From Alphaproteobacteria bacterium (lineage in GTDB: Bacteria; Pseudomonadota; Alphaproteobacteria; Caulobacterales; Caulobacteraceae), in the NCBI GenBank assembly GCA_018895795.1, contig JAHINZ010000102.1, forward strand, positions 1 through 21,892: 21,892 nucleotides of DNA, in the 5' to 3' direction. The notes beneath the pieces were generated by a model. It worked only from the letters and a program-made list of their open reading frames with translations, was not told where the DNA came from and did no database searches. Every line of letters begins with the position of its first letter. Position 1 is the first letter of the stretch. Below are positions 1 through 6,953 of the stretch, one piece after another. Both the position numbers and the translations under genes were made by a program.

Positions 1-814
1 GATGGCCGCCGCCGTCTGTGGTCCGGCCCTGGCCGCCGGCAAGAAGGAAGAGCCCAAGGACGTCCACTGGTCGTTCGAAGGCCCGTTCGGCAAGTTCGAC
101 CAGGCCCAGCTGCAGCGCGGCTACAAGGTCTATCGGGAGGTCTGCTCGTCCTGCCACTCGATGAACCTGGTCAGCTTCCGCAACCTCGGCGACAAGGGCG
201 GCCCGTTCTACGACGCCAAGTACAAGAACCCGAACGACAACCCGTGGGTCAAGGCGATCGCCAAGGACTACGAGGTCGACGATATCGACTCCGAGACCGG
301 CGACGCGATCAAGCGTCCGGCCACCAGCGCCGACCACTTCCACGCGCCGTTCCCCAACGAGCCGGCCGCCCGCGCCAGCAACGGCGGCGCCCTGCCGCCG
401 GACATGTCGCTGCTGGCCAAGGCCCGCGAAGGCGGTCCGGCCTATATCTACTCGCTGGTGACCGGCTACGAGCCGGCCCCCAAGGGTTTGAAGGTCGGCG
501 CCAACCAGCACTACAATCCCTATATGGCCGGTGATCTCACCTCGGCCTGGTCGGGCAGCCACGAGCATGTTCCGCCCGGCGGCTTCATCGCCATGGCCGC
601 GCCGCTGAAGGCCGACCTGGTCACCTTCGACGACGGCACCAAGTCGACCCTCGACCAGGAAGCCAAGGACGTCGCGGCCTTCCTGATGTGGGCCGCCGAG
701 CCCAAGCTGGAAGAGCGCAAGAAGATGGGCTTCGTGGTCATCCTCTATCTGATGCTGTTCTCGGGGCTGCTCTACGCCAGCTACCGCAAGGTGTGGAAGA
801 ACGAGTCGCACTGA
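1..814 (+). CDS. petC: Cytochrome c1 of the cytochrome bc1 complex (5'-truncated by window edge)
   Basis: Haem-binding subunit of ubiquinol:cytochrome c oxidoreductase, which passes electrons from the Rieske protein to cytochrome c on the periplasmic side of the inner membrane. Numbering from the first ATG at base 2, the haem c motif CSSCH is at residues 48-52. The family block GGALPPDMSLLAKAR follows at about 128-142, and the probable axial methionine is M198 in FIAMAAPL. One C-terminal membrane anchor runs at about 242-261 and is followed by a basic tail. The first visible residues (MAAAVCGPALAAG) look like the end of a signal peptide with an Ala-x-Ala type cleavage site. The ATG at base 2 is therefore probably internal and the true start lies upstream of the window. 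petA and petB usually precede this gene but cannot be seen here. The family assignment is very secure. Confidence 0.96.
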   Translation, partial: MAAAVCGPALAAGKKEEPKDVHWSFEGPFGKFDQAQLQRGYKVYREVCSSCHSMNLVSFRNLGDKGGPFYDAKYKNPNDNPWVKAIAKDYEVDDIDSETGDAIKRPATSADHFHAPFPNEPAARASNGGALPPDMSLLAKAREGGPAYIYSLVTGYEPAPKGLKVGANQHYNPYMAGDLTSAWSGSHEHVPPGGFIAMAAPLKADLVTFDDGTKSTLDQEAKDVAAFLMWAAEPKLEERKKMGFVVILYLMLFSGLLYASYRKVWKNESH

Positions 815-837
815 CCGTTCCGACCACTTGAAGACGA

Positions 838-1638
838 TCAGGGCCTGGCGGGAACGCCGGGCCCTTTTTCGTTGAGCGCCTTTTTCGGAACCGGCGTCAG
901 CCACAGCCGGCCCGCCGCCGCGTCCAGGCGCAGGCGATAGGCCGAGAGGATCTGGACGCCCAGGGCCCCGGCCACGCCCTCGGGCAGATCGCCGGCCTGC
1001 ACCGCGGCCAGGTTCTGGTGCAGCGCGCCGTCCCACGACAGGCCCCGCAGGGTTCCGGCCGGCTTCTGGCGCGGCGCGTCGGCCGCCCCGCGCGCCCGCA
1101 CGCCGCCGTTCGAGGCGGTGTCGAGGGCGAAGGCGCCCGACAGTCCGCGGTCGCCGCCCGAGGCCGCTGCCAGCACCGTGGGCAGGCCGTGGACCATGGT
1201 CACCGCCAGCGACCGCCCCTTGGGCCTGATGGGCCCGCCCAGGGGATCCAGGTGCAGACGGCAGGGCGAGAAGTCGAGGCTCACCACATAGCGGGTCAGG
1301 ATGTCGGCCCCGATCACCCCGGCGATGGGGGTGACGAAGCCGACGCTGCGATAGTCGAGGTCGCGCACGGTGACCGGCGCCGCCGCCACCCGCTGCCCCG
1401 CCAGGCGGACGGGCAGGGTGAGGTCGGTGTCCGCATAGCCCCACATCTGGGCCGTGGTCTCGTGCAGCAGGGTGACGGGCGCCGACAGGTCGATGACATA
1501 GTCGCCGGCCATGTCGGCGATCACGGCGGGCGCGACGATCGCGCCGTTCTCGAACCAGCAGGCGGTCTCGCCGGCCCGGGCGACGGCGGGGGCCGCCAGG
1601 GTCAACAACACGATCAGGACGGGCGAGCGGCGGCGCAT
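838..1638 (-). CDS. Secreted retropepsin-like (aspartyl protease fold) protein with degenerate first active site
   Basis: 266 residues. A basic N-terminus and hydrophobic core (residues 1-22, ending AVARA) form a likely Sec signal peptide, so the product is periplasmic or secreted. Two tandem pepsin/retropepsin-like halves are visible. The first has VIDLSAPVTLL (D50), then GVIGADIL (about 107-114) and VVSLDF. The second has ALDTASNGGV (D173), then GALGVQILSAYRLRLD near the C-terminus. Active aspartyl proteases carry D-T/S-G in each half. Here the first reads DLSA and the second DTAS, so catalysis is doubtful and a binding role is possible. Two cysteines (C27 and C126) could form a disulfide. 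The likely Shine-Dalgarno sequence is AGGA about 8 bases before the ATG. The last codons overlap the petC terminator. The fold assignment is moderately secure and the function is unknown. Confidence 0.72.
   Translation of the reverse strand: MRRRSPVLIVLLTLAAPAVARAGETACWFENGAIVAPAVIADMAGDYVIDLSAPVTLLHETTAQMWGYADTDLTLPVRLAGQRVAAAPVTVRDLDYRSVGFVTPIAGVIGADILTRYVVSLDFSPCRLHLDPLGGPIRPKGRSLAVTMVHGLPTVLAAASGGDRGLSGAFALDTASNGGVRARGAADAPRQKPAGTLRGLSWDGALHQNLAAVQAGDLPEGVAGALGVQILSAYRLRLDAAAGRLWLTPVPKKALNEKGPGVPARP
841..869 (+). terminator. Rho-independent terminator of petC
   Basis: The stem GGGCCTGGCG (841-850) pairs with CGCCGGGCCC (855-864) around a GGAA tetraloop. The pairing is 10 bp with a single G-U, and TTTTT follows at 865-869. 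It starts 27 bases after the petC stop. It lies wholly inside the 3' end of the convergent gene, whose stop codon is at 838-840. There is no T-tract on the other strand, so it should act only on petC transcripts. Confidence 0.88.
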
Positions 1639-1777
1639 GGCGTGATCCTAGCCAAGCCTTTCGCGTCCGGCGACAGGCGTCAGCGCTAGCGGGGCCTCGG
1701 GCGCGCGAAATGGTTGACCGGGGTCAGCCCGACGGCGCGACGGGGTTCAAGGCCCCGGGGATCATCGCCTCGGCGCC

Positions 1778-2455
1778 CTAGGCCTCGCCGCGGTTGCCGC
1801 CGCCGCGCTGGAACAGCTGCAGGGTGCGCAGCATGGCCAGGCGGGCGCTGTCGGCGTGATAGCCGTTGGGAGCCACGAAGGCGTGGCCGGCGTCATACAG
1901 CCAGACCGGAAGATCGGGATGGGCGGCCCGGAGGATCTCGACGTCCGCCATCGGGATCAGGCTGTCGCTCTTGCCGAAATGCAGGGCGGTCGGAACCTGG
2001 GGCGTCTCATCCGCATACTGGATGATGTCGCCGCCGTAGAAGCACGAGACTCCCGACAGGCCCTCGCAACGCGACGCCGCCAGCCAGGCGGTGGTGCCGC
2101 CATAGCAGAAGCCCAGGGCGAACACCGGGCCGCCCAGGGCCTCGATGCAGGTCTGGACACGGGGCAGGGCGCTCAGGCCCCAGGCCGTCGCCTCGCCCAT
2201 GGCCATGCGCTGATCCAGGATCGCCGGCTCGGTATTGGCCTCGGGGAACGGCGCGTCGGCGGCGTCGATCAGAGCGGGCGCGATCACCTCATAGCCTTGC
2301 TCGGCCAGGGTGTCGGACAGCTCGCGGATGTGCGGCGTGACGCCCCAGATGGCGTGCAGGATCACCAGCCCGCCGCGCCGGGCGTCCTGGTGCGGGGCGT
2401 GATAGGCGCTGAACGGCGCGCCGTCGCGGGTGGCCAGGGCGATGCGCTGGCCCAT
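1778..2455 (-). CDS. Dienelactone hydrolase family protein, downstream paralogue with divergent nucleophile-activating site
   Basis: 225-residue cytoplasmic alpha/beta hydrolase of the dienelactone hydrolase (DLH) family. The nucleophile elbow is GFCYGG with C117, and the other triad members are D164 (GKSDSLIP) and H191 (DAGHAF). In classical DLH a glutamate in the motif QEIFG helps activate the cysteine. Here the equivalent segment is LHAIWG, with alanine (A35) at that position. The upstream neighbour keeps the glutamate. The gene starts two bases after that neighbour's stop codon, so the pair is a tandem duplication in one operon. The substrate cannot be read from the sequence, and no chlorocatechol genes are nearby. 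No T-tailed terminator is visible after it. The 139 bases up to the next gene hold only a GC-rich hairpin-prone stretch. Confidence 0.85.
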   Translation of the reverse strand: MGQRIALATRDGAPFSAYHAPHQDARRGGLVILHAIWGVTPHIRELSDTLAEQGYEVIAPALIDAADAPFPEANTEPAILDQRMAMGEATAWGLSALPRVQTCIEALGGPVFALGFCYGGTTAWLAASRCEGLSGVSCFYGGDIIQYADETPQVPTALHFGKSDSLIPMADVEILRAAHPDLPVWLYDAGHAFVAPNGYHADSARLAMLRTLQLFQRGGGNRGEA

Positions 2456-2457
2456 GG

Positions 2458-3144
2458 TCAGGCCGTCGCGCCTTGGGCTTCGAACAGGGCCAGGGTCCGC
2501 GCGCGCGCCAGCTCGGCGTCAGCCAGGTCGGAGTCCGGCCGGCCGTCATTGTTGAAGCCGTGGCCGCTGGCCTCGTAGATATAGACCGCAACCTCGGGAT
2601 GGGCGGCGGTGACGGCGGCCTTGACCGCGTCGGCCGGGATGTGGCCGTCCTTGCGGCCCAGATGCACGATCACCGGGCAGGTCAGGTCGAACTTGGCCAT
2701 GCCGGCCACCTGGCTGCCATAATAGCTGGAGGCGGCCGACAGGCCGGTGCAACGCGCGGCCGCCAGCCAGGCCATGGTGCCGCCATAGCAGTAGCCGACG
2801 ACGAACACCGGACCCCGGGGGGCCAGGAAGTCGATACAGGCCTGGATGTCGCCCATGGCGTTGTCCGGTCCGTTGGCCATGGCGTATTTGACGCCGTTCT
2901 CGAACCCGGCCGGATCATGCAGGGCCGTGAAGCCCATCGCCTGACGATCGAACATCGACGGGGCCACCACCTCGAAGCCCCTGTCGGCCCAACGCGCCAC
3001 GTCCTGATGGACATAGTCGTCCAGGCCGAAGATCTCCTGGATCACGATCACCCCGCCCTTGCGCGGACCTTGCGCGTGGGCGTGGGCGGCGGTGAAGACG
3101 AAGCCGTCATGGGCGGCGGTCAGGGTCAGTCGATCAGTGGTCAT
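2458..3144 (-). CDS. Dienelactone hydrolase family protein, canonical paralogue
   Basis: 228-residue cytoplasmic alpha/beta hydrolase. All DLH hallmarks are visible: VIQEIFGLDDYV with the activating glutamate E37, the nucleophile elbow GYCYGG with C119, D166 in GRKDGHIP, and H195 in ASGHGFNN. The length matches the family. A strong Shine-Dalgarno AGGAAGGA lies about 7 bases before the ATG. It is the first gene of a two-gene unit with the DLH paralogue that follows after two bases. A terminator separates it from ychF upstream, so it probably has its own promoter inside the short 3145-3210 gap or depends on read-through. Enzyme class is secure and the physiological substrate is unknown. Confidence 0.9.
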   Translation of the reverse strand: MTTDRLTLTAAHDGFVFTAAHAHAQGPRKGGVIVIQEIFGLDDYVHQDVARWADRGFEVVAPSMFDRQAMGFTALHDPAGFENGVKYAMANGPDNAMGDIQACIDFLAPRGPVFVVGYCYGGTMAWLAAARCTGLSAASSYYGSQVAGMAKFDLTCPVIVHLGRKDGHIPADAVKAAVTAAHPEVAVYIYEASGHGFNNDGRPDSDLADAELARARTLALFEAQGATA

Positions 3145-3166
3145 GCCGGCGGTCCTTCCTGATGCG

Positions 3167-3196
3167 AAAACGGCCGAGGCGTTTCCGCTCCGGCCG
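3167..3196 (-). terminator. Rho-independent terminator of ychF
   Basis: On the minus strand CGGCCGGAGCG (3196-3186) pairs with CGCCTCGGCCG (3181-3171) around a GAAA loop. There is one two-base internal mismatch, and TTTT follows at 3170-3167. It sits 14 bases after the ychF stop codon and ends about 22 bases before the next start codon. Confidence 0.8.
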
Positions 3197-3210
3197 CTGT
3201 CTTGTTTGGT

Positions 3211-4311
3211 CTAGACGTTGAAGCGGAAGTGCATCACGTCGCCGTCCTTGACGATATATTCCTTGCCCTCGGCCCGCATCTTGCCGGCTTCCTTGGCGCC
3301 GTTTTCGCCGCCCAGCGTGATGAAGTCGTCAAAGGCGATGGTCTCGGCGCGGATATAGCCCTTCTCGAAGTCGGTATGGATGACCCCGGCCGCCTGCGGG
3401 CCGGTGTCGCCGACATGGATGGTCCAGGCGCGGGCTTCCTTGGGGCCGACCGTGAAATAGGTCTGCAGGTTCAGCAGGCTGTAGGCTTCGCGGATCAGGC
3501 GGTTCAGGCCAGGCTCTTCCAGACCCAGGGTTTCGAGGAACTCGGCGCGTTCCTCGGCGTCCAGCAGGGCGATCTCGCTCTCGATCTGGGCCGAGATGAC
3601 CACGCTCTTGGCGTTGTCCTTGGCGGCGCGTTCGGCCACCAGGTCGCTGAATTTGTTGCCCTTGTCGGCGCTGCCTTCGTCGACATTGCAGACATACAGG
3701 GCCGGCAGCGAGGTCAGCAGCTGCAGCATGTGCCAGGCCTTCTCGTCGTCGGCGTCGATCTTGGCGGCTCGGGCCGGACGGCCTTCGCGCAGCAGGGCCA
3801 GGGCGATATTGGCCAGGCGCAGGGTGTTGGCGCTGTCCTTGTCGGCGCCGACCTTGGCGCGCTTTTCCAGGGCGGGGACGCGCTTTTCCAGGCTGTCCAG
3901 ATCGGCCAGCATCAGCTCCATCTCGACGATCTCGAGATCGCTGGTCGGGTCGATGCGGCCTTCCACGTGGACGATGTCGCCGTCTTCAAAGCAGCGGGCC
4001 ACGAAGGCCACGGCGTCGCAGTCGCGGATATTGGCCAGGAACTGGTTGCCCAGACCTTCGCCCTTGGAGGCGCCGCGCACCAGGCCGGCGATGTCGACGA
4101 AGGTGATGCGGGCCGGGATGATTTCCTTGGAGCCGCTGATCTTGGCCAGGGCGTCAAGGCGCGGCTCGGGCACCGCGACCTCGCCGGTGTTGGGCTCGAT
4201 CGTGCAGAACGGATAGTTGGCGGCCTGGGCCGACGCCGTCTGGGTCAGGGCGTTGAACAGGGTGGACTTGCCGACATTGGGCAGGCCGACGATGGCGACT
4301 TTAAGGGCCAT
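3211..4311 (-). CDS. ychF: Redox-regulated ATPase / Obg-like GTPase YchF
   Basis: 366-residue P-loop NTPase of the TRAFAC YchF/OLA1 group, which binds ATP in preference to GTP and associates with ribosomes. G1 is GLPNVGKST (about 9-17) and G3 is DIAGLV (D73). G4 is the family-specific NVDE (209-212) in place of NKxD, consistent with altered nucleotide specificity. A coiled-coil arm (about 130-190) interrupts the G domain. The C-terminal TGS domain covers about 281-364 and ends in the usual YIVKDGDVMHFRFNV. The length is full. GAGAGA lies just before the ATG. It diverges from the pirin gene across 119 bases. In many bacteria ychF adjoins pth, but here accessory genes separate the two by about 4.3 kb. 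Confidence 0.97.
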   Translation of the reverse strand: MALKVAIVGLPNVGKSTLFNALTQTASAQAANYPFCTIEPNTGEVAVPEPRLDALAKISGSKEIIPARITFVDIAGLVRGASKGEGLGNQFLANIRDCDAVAFVARCFEDGDIVHVEGRIDPTSDLEIVEMELMLADLDSLEKRVPALEKRAKVGADKDSANTLRLANIALALLREGRPARAAKIDADDEKAWHMLQLLTSLPALYVCNVDEGSADKGNKFSDLVAERAAKDNAKSVVISAQIESEIALLDAEERAEFLETLGLEEPGLNRLIREAYSLLNLQTYFTVGPKEARAWTIHVGDTGPQAAGVIHTDFEKGYIRAETIAFDDFITLGGENGAKEAGKMRAEGKEYIVKDGDVMHFRFNV

Positions 4312-4378
4312 GGATCTCTCGTGAATTTCGTTGGCCGCGACCTAGCACGGATCGCGGCCGAACGCGAAGGGCGGGGTC

Positions 4379-4407
4379 TTGCATCAACTGTAACCGCATC
4401 CGATATC
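4379..4407 (+). promoter_or_regulatory. Candidate promoter of the pirin gene
   Basis: TTGCAT (4379-4384) and GATATC (4402-4407) are separated by 17 bases and lie 23 bases before the start codon. Both hexamers match the general bacterial consensus only partly, so this is a tentative call from spacing and position. Confidence 0.28.
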
Positions 4408-4417
4408 AAAGCCGGAC

Positions 4418-4423
4418 AAGGAG
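4418..4423 (+). promoter_or_regulatory. Ribosome binding site of the pirin gene
   Basis: AAGGAG lies seven bases before the ATG at 4431 and fixes this start. No other start codon with comparable spacing exists in the frame. Confidence 0.8.
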
Positions 4424-4430
4424 CCCCGAG

Positions 4431-5276
4431 ATGAGCCTTCGACCCGTCGTGAAGATCGTGAAAGGCGTCCCCGCCTCGGACGGTGACGGCGTGCGCCTGA
4501 CCCGCATGCTGGGCACCCAGGAAGCCCAGATGTTCGACCCGTTCCTGATGCTGGACTGTTTCGACAACGATCAGGCCTCCGACTATATGGGCGGCTTCCC
4601 CGACCATCCGCATCGCGGCTTCGAGACCGTGACCTACATGCTCGAAGGCCGCATGCGGCACCGCGACAATACAGGCCGCGAGGGGATCATCGGTCCCGGC
4701 GGCATCCAGTGGATGCGGGCCGGGCGCGGCATCGTCCATTCCGAAATGCCCGAGCAGAGCGAAGGCCGGATGCGCGGCTTCCAGCTGTGGGTCAATCTGC
4801 CCGCCAAGCTGAAGATGAGCGAGCCGGGCTATTCGGAGTTCGAGAGCGACGCGATCCCGGTCGAGGCCCGGGCCGGCGGCGTCACGGTCAAGGTGATCTC
4901 GGGTGTGACCACTCCTCCAGACGGGGGCGCCGGCACGGCCGGCCCGATCGGCGGCGGGGCGGTCGACGCGCTGTATTTCGACGTCGTGCTGCCGGCCGGA
5001 ACGCGGTTCGAGGAGCCCGTCGACGATGAGCGCAACGCCATGCTGGCGGTCTATGAAGGCCAGGTCCGGGTGGCCGGCGGCAAGATCGACGCTTTGTCGG
5101 GCGTCTTTCTGGGCCAGGGCGACACGGTGCTGGTCGAGGCGATCACCGACGCCCGCGTGCTGCTGATCGCCGGCCGTCCGATCGGCGAGCCGGTGTTCTG
5201 GCATGGGCCGTTCGTGATGAACTCCCGCGACGAGATCGTGCAGGCCTTCGAGGATTTCCAGGCCGGCAAGTTCTGA
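4431..5276 (+). CDS. Pirin family protein (bicupin)
   Basis: 281-residue cytoplasmic cupin-superfamily protein. The metal ligands of pirin are all present: H59 and H61 in DHPHRGFETVTY, H103 and E105 in GIVHSEMP. They match the four iron ligands of human pirin in spacing. The N-terminal cupin domain covers about 1-130 and the C-terminal cupin about 165-275, with FWHGPFVMNSRDEI near the end as is usual. Some bacterial pirins oxidise flavonols such as quercetin and others bind metabolic enzymes, so the role here cannot be decided. It diverges from ychF and converges on a methyltransferase gene with a 28-base gap. It looks monocistronic. Confidence 0.93.
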   Translation: MSLRPVVKIVKGVPASDGDGVRLTRMLGTQEAQMFDPFLMLDCFDNDQASDYMGGFPDHPHRGFETVTYMLEGRMRHRDNTGREGIIGPGGIQWMRAGRGIVHSEMPEQSEGRMRGFQLWVNLPAKLKMSEPGYSEFESDAIPVEARAGGVTVKVISGVTTPPDGGAGTAGPIGGGAVDALYFDVVLPAGTRFEEPVDDERNAMLAVYEGQVRVAGGKIDALSGVFLGQGDTVLVEAITDARVLLIAGRPIGEPVFWHGPFVMNSRDEIVQAFEDFQAGKF

Positions 5277-5304
5277 CGCTGTTCCCCTCGGGGGCGGACC
5301 CGGC

Positions 5305-6156
5305 CTACCGCGTCGCCTGGACGATCCACACGGCCGCGGGCATCAGCACGCCCTCGGCCGTGGCGAAGTCGGACAGGCGGGCGCGCACCGCCTCGCGGAC
5401 GGTCGGCGCCAGGTGCGGCGCCTCGCGCAGGGCCGCGCCCAGCGGGCCGACCCGAAAGGTCAGGTCCAGCGTCTCGTCGATGGAGCCGCCACCGATCATG
5501 GCGTCGAACGGCCTGATCCGGATGTCTTCAAACCCGGCCGCCTGCAGAATCGACTGGACCCGCTGCGGATCAGCAAAGGCGAAGGGCCCCGGCGCGGTCG
5601 GGTCGGCGGGCGGAATCGGCGGCAGGAACGGCTGGGCCGCCTCCATCGGGGCCCGCATCCACGGGTTCTCAGGATAGGGCCGCCAGCAGACGAAGGTCAG
5701 CCGTCCGCCGGGTTTCAGCGCCTTGCGAAGATTGGCGAAGGCGGTCGGCGGGTCGCTGAAGAACATCACGCCGAAGCGCGAAAAGACGGCGTCGAGAACG
5801 CCTTCGCCCAGATCGGCGGTCTGGGCGTCGCAGTCCAGAAACGCGGGCTGGGCCGCGCCGGCGGGCGCTGGCCGGGCCCGGGCCACCGCCAGCATCGGCT
5901 CGGAAATGTCGACGCCGGTCACCTGGCCCTCGGACCCGACCCGGGCGGCCAGATCCAGGGTGGTCTGTCCGCAGCCGCAGCCGACGTCGAGAATCCGCTC
6001 GCCCGCCCGCGGCGCCAGCACCCGGAGCGCCTCCAGACCCAGGGGCGCGATCTGGCGGTCCAGATGTTCCTGGAACTGCGCCCAGATCCGGCCGGCCGTG
6101 GCGTTCCAATAGTCAATCTGGGCGGCGTTGGCGGCGGGGGAGGGGGTCTGTGTCAT
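5305..6156 (-). CDS. Class I SAM-dependent methyltransferase
   Basis: 283 residues with a Rossmann-like methyltransferase domain. Motif I is ILDVGCGCGQTT (55-66), followed by VTGVDIS with the acidic ribose-binding residue. DAVFSRFGVMFF and LKPGGRLTFVCW are motif IV and post-motif IV segments of the UbiE/Methyltransf_11-25 type. The N-terminal DYWNATAGRIWAQFQEHLD is typical of small-molecule methyltransferases of this group. AGGAG lies five to six bases before the ATG. The gene starts 56 bases after the stop of a second methyltransferase gene on the same strand, so the two may be co-transcribed. The substrate is unknown. It is probably not UbiE itself, because that family's conserved flanks are not recognisable. 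Confidence 0.85.
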   Translation of the reverse strand: MTQTPSPAANAAQIDYWNATAGRIWAQFQEHLDRQIAPLGLEALRVLAPRAGERILDVGCGCGQTTLDLAARVGSEGQVTGVDISEPMLAVARARPAPAGAAQPAFLDCDAQTADLGEGVLDAVFSRFGVMFFSDPPTAFANLRKALKPGGRLTFVCWRPYPENPWMRAPMEAAQPFLPPIPPADPTAPGPFAFADPQRVQSILQAAGFEDIRIRPFDAMIGGGSIDETLDLTFRVGPLGAALREAPHLAPTVREAVRARLSDFATAEGVLMPAAVWIVQATR

Positions 6157-6212
6157 GGATACTCCTGGGCGCGTCGGGCCGCCGCCTTTGGCTATGTCAG
6201 ATGGCGTCTAGG

Positions 6213-6836
6213 TCAGCCGACGCAAGCCACGCCAAGCTCGCACCAGCCCAAGGGCCGGGGCGCCTTGGGCATGTAGAAGGTCTGGGCCTCGTCGATCTTG
6301 AAGCCGGCGGCGGCGATCGTCGCCGCGACCGGGCGGGTCAGGTGGCAGCCGCCGGCCAGCGGCGTCCAGAACGGCTCGATGCGTCGCTGCCAGCGCGCGA
6401 CGTCGGGGTCCGGCGCCAGGCCATGTTCGCAGAACAGGAACCGCCCGCCGGGCTTCAGAACGCGCCGCGCCTCGGCCAACACCGCGCCGGGCGTGTGGAC
6501 CGAGCACAGGGTGAAGGTGCAGACCACGGTGTCGAAGCTGTGATCGTCAAAGGTCAGTTGCTCGGCCTCTCCGGCCAGCACCTGGACCTTCAGGCCTTCG
6601 GCGCGCGGCGCGGCCATGGCCAGAGCGCGCAAGCCCTCGGACGGATCGACCCCGGTCACGCTGCTCACCCGGGCCGGGTCATAGAAGGCCAGGTTCAGAC
6701 CGCCGCCGATCCCCAGCTCCAGAACCCGCCCCTCGGCCCGCGGCACGACCTTGGCGCGTTGCTTGGCGATCGCCCCGGCCCCGCAGGCGCAGCGGATGAA
6801 CGGCGGCAGGATGTAGCGATCATAGAAGGATGTCAT
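6213..6836 (-). CDS. Class I SAM-dependent methyltransferase, METTL7/PmtA-like
   Basis: 207 residues from the ATG at 6836. An in-frame TTG at 6911 would add 25 low-complexity residues and is less likely. The product begins MTSFYDRYILPPFIRCACG, a start seen in membrane-associated METTL7-type and phospholipid N-methyltransferase-like proteins. Motif I is VLELGIGGGLN (38-48), the acidic residue is D64 in TGVDPS, and FDTVVCTFTLCSV and LKPGGRFLFCEHG are the later motifs. No strong Shine-Dalgarno is visible. It lies between the FAD oxidoreductase gene (117 bases upstream) and another methyltransferase gene (56 bases downstream). The fold is secure and the substrate is unknown. Confidence 0.85.
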   Translation of the reverse strand: MTSFYDRYILPPFIRCACGAGAIAKQRAKVVPRAEGRVLELGIGGGLNLAFYDPARVSSVTGVDPSEGLRALAMAAPRAEGLKVQVLAGEAEQLTFDDHSFDTVVCTFTLCSVHTPGAVLAEARRVLKPGGRFLFCEHGLAPDPDVARWQRRIEPFWTPLAGGCHLTRPVAATIAAAGFKIDEAQTFYMPKAPRPLGWCELGVACVG

Positions 6837-6953
6837 CGGTGTCGATATCCGGGGCTGTTCCGCCCAAGCCGCGCGATCGGCCTGGCGAGGGGGGAGGCCT
6901 GTGGTCAACAATGGTCGCCGGAGAGACCCTGGTCCAGCCTTCCCCAGCGGCGC

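Noticed and set aside
1639..1777. Possible terminator or small RNA after the dienelactone hydrolase operon
   Set aside because: There are GC-rich complementary patches such as CCCCGGGGCC, but no T-tract on the minus strand and no clear promoter.
3202..4434. 410-codon plus-strand open frame opposite ychF
   Set aside because: It is a complementary-strand shadow of ychF. It has no recognisable motif and no ribosome binding site, while ychF has all family motifs.
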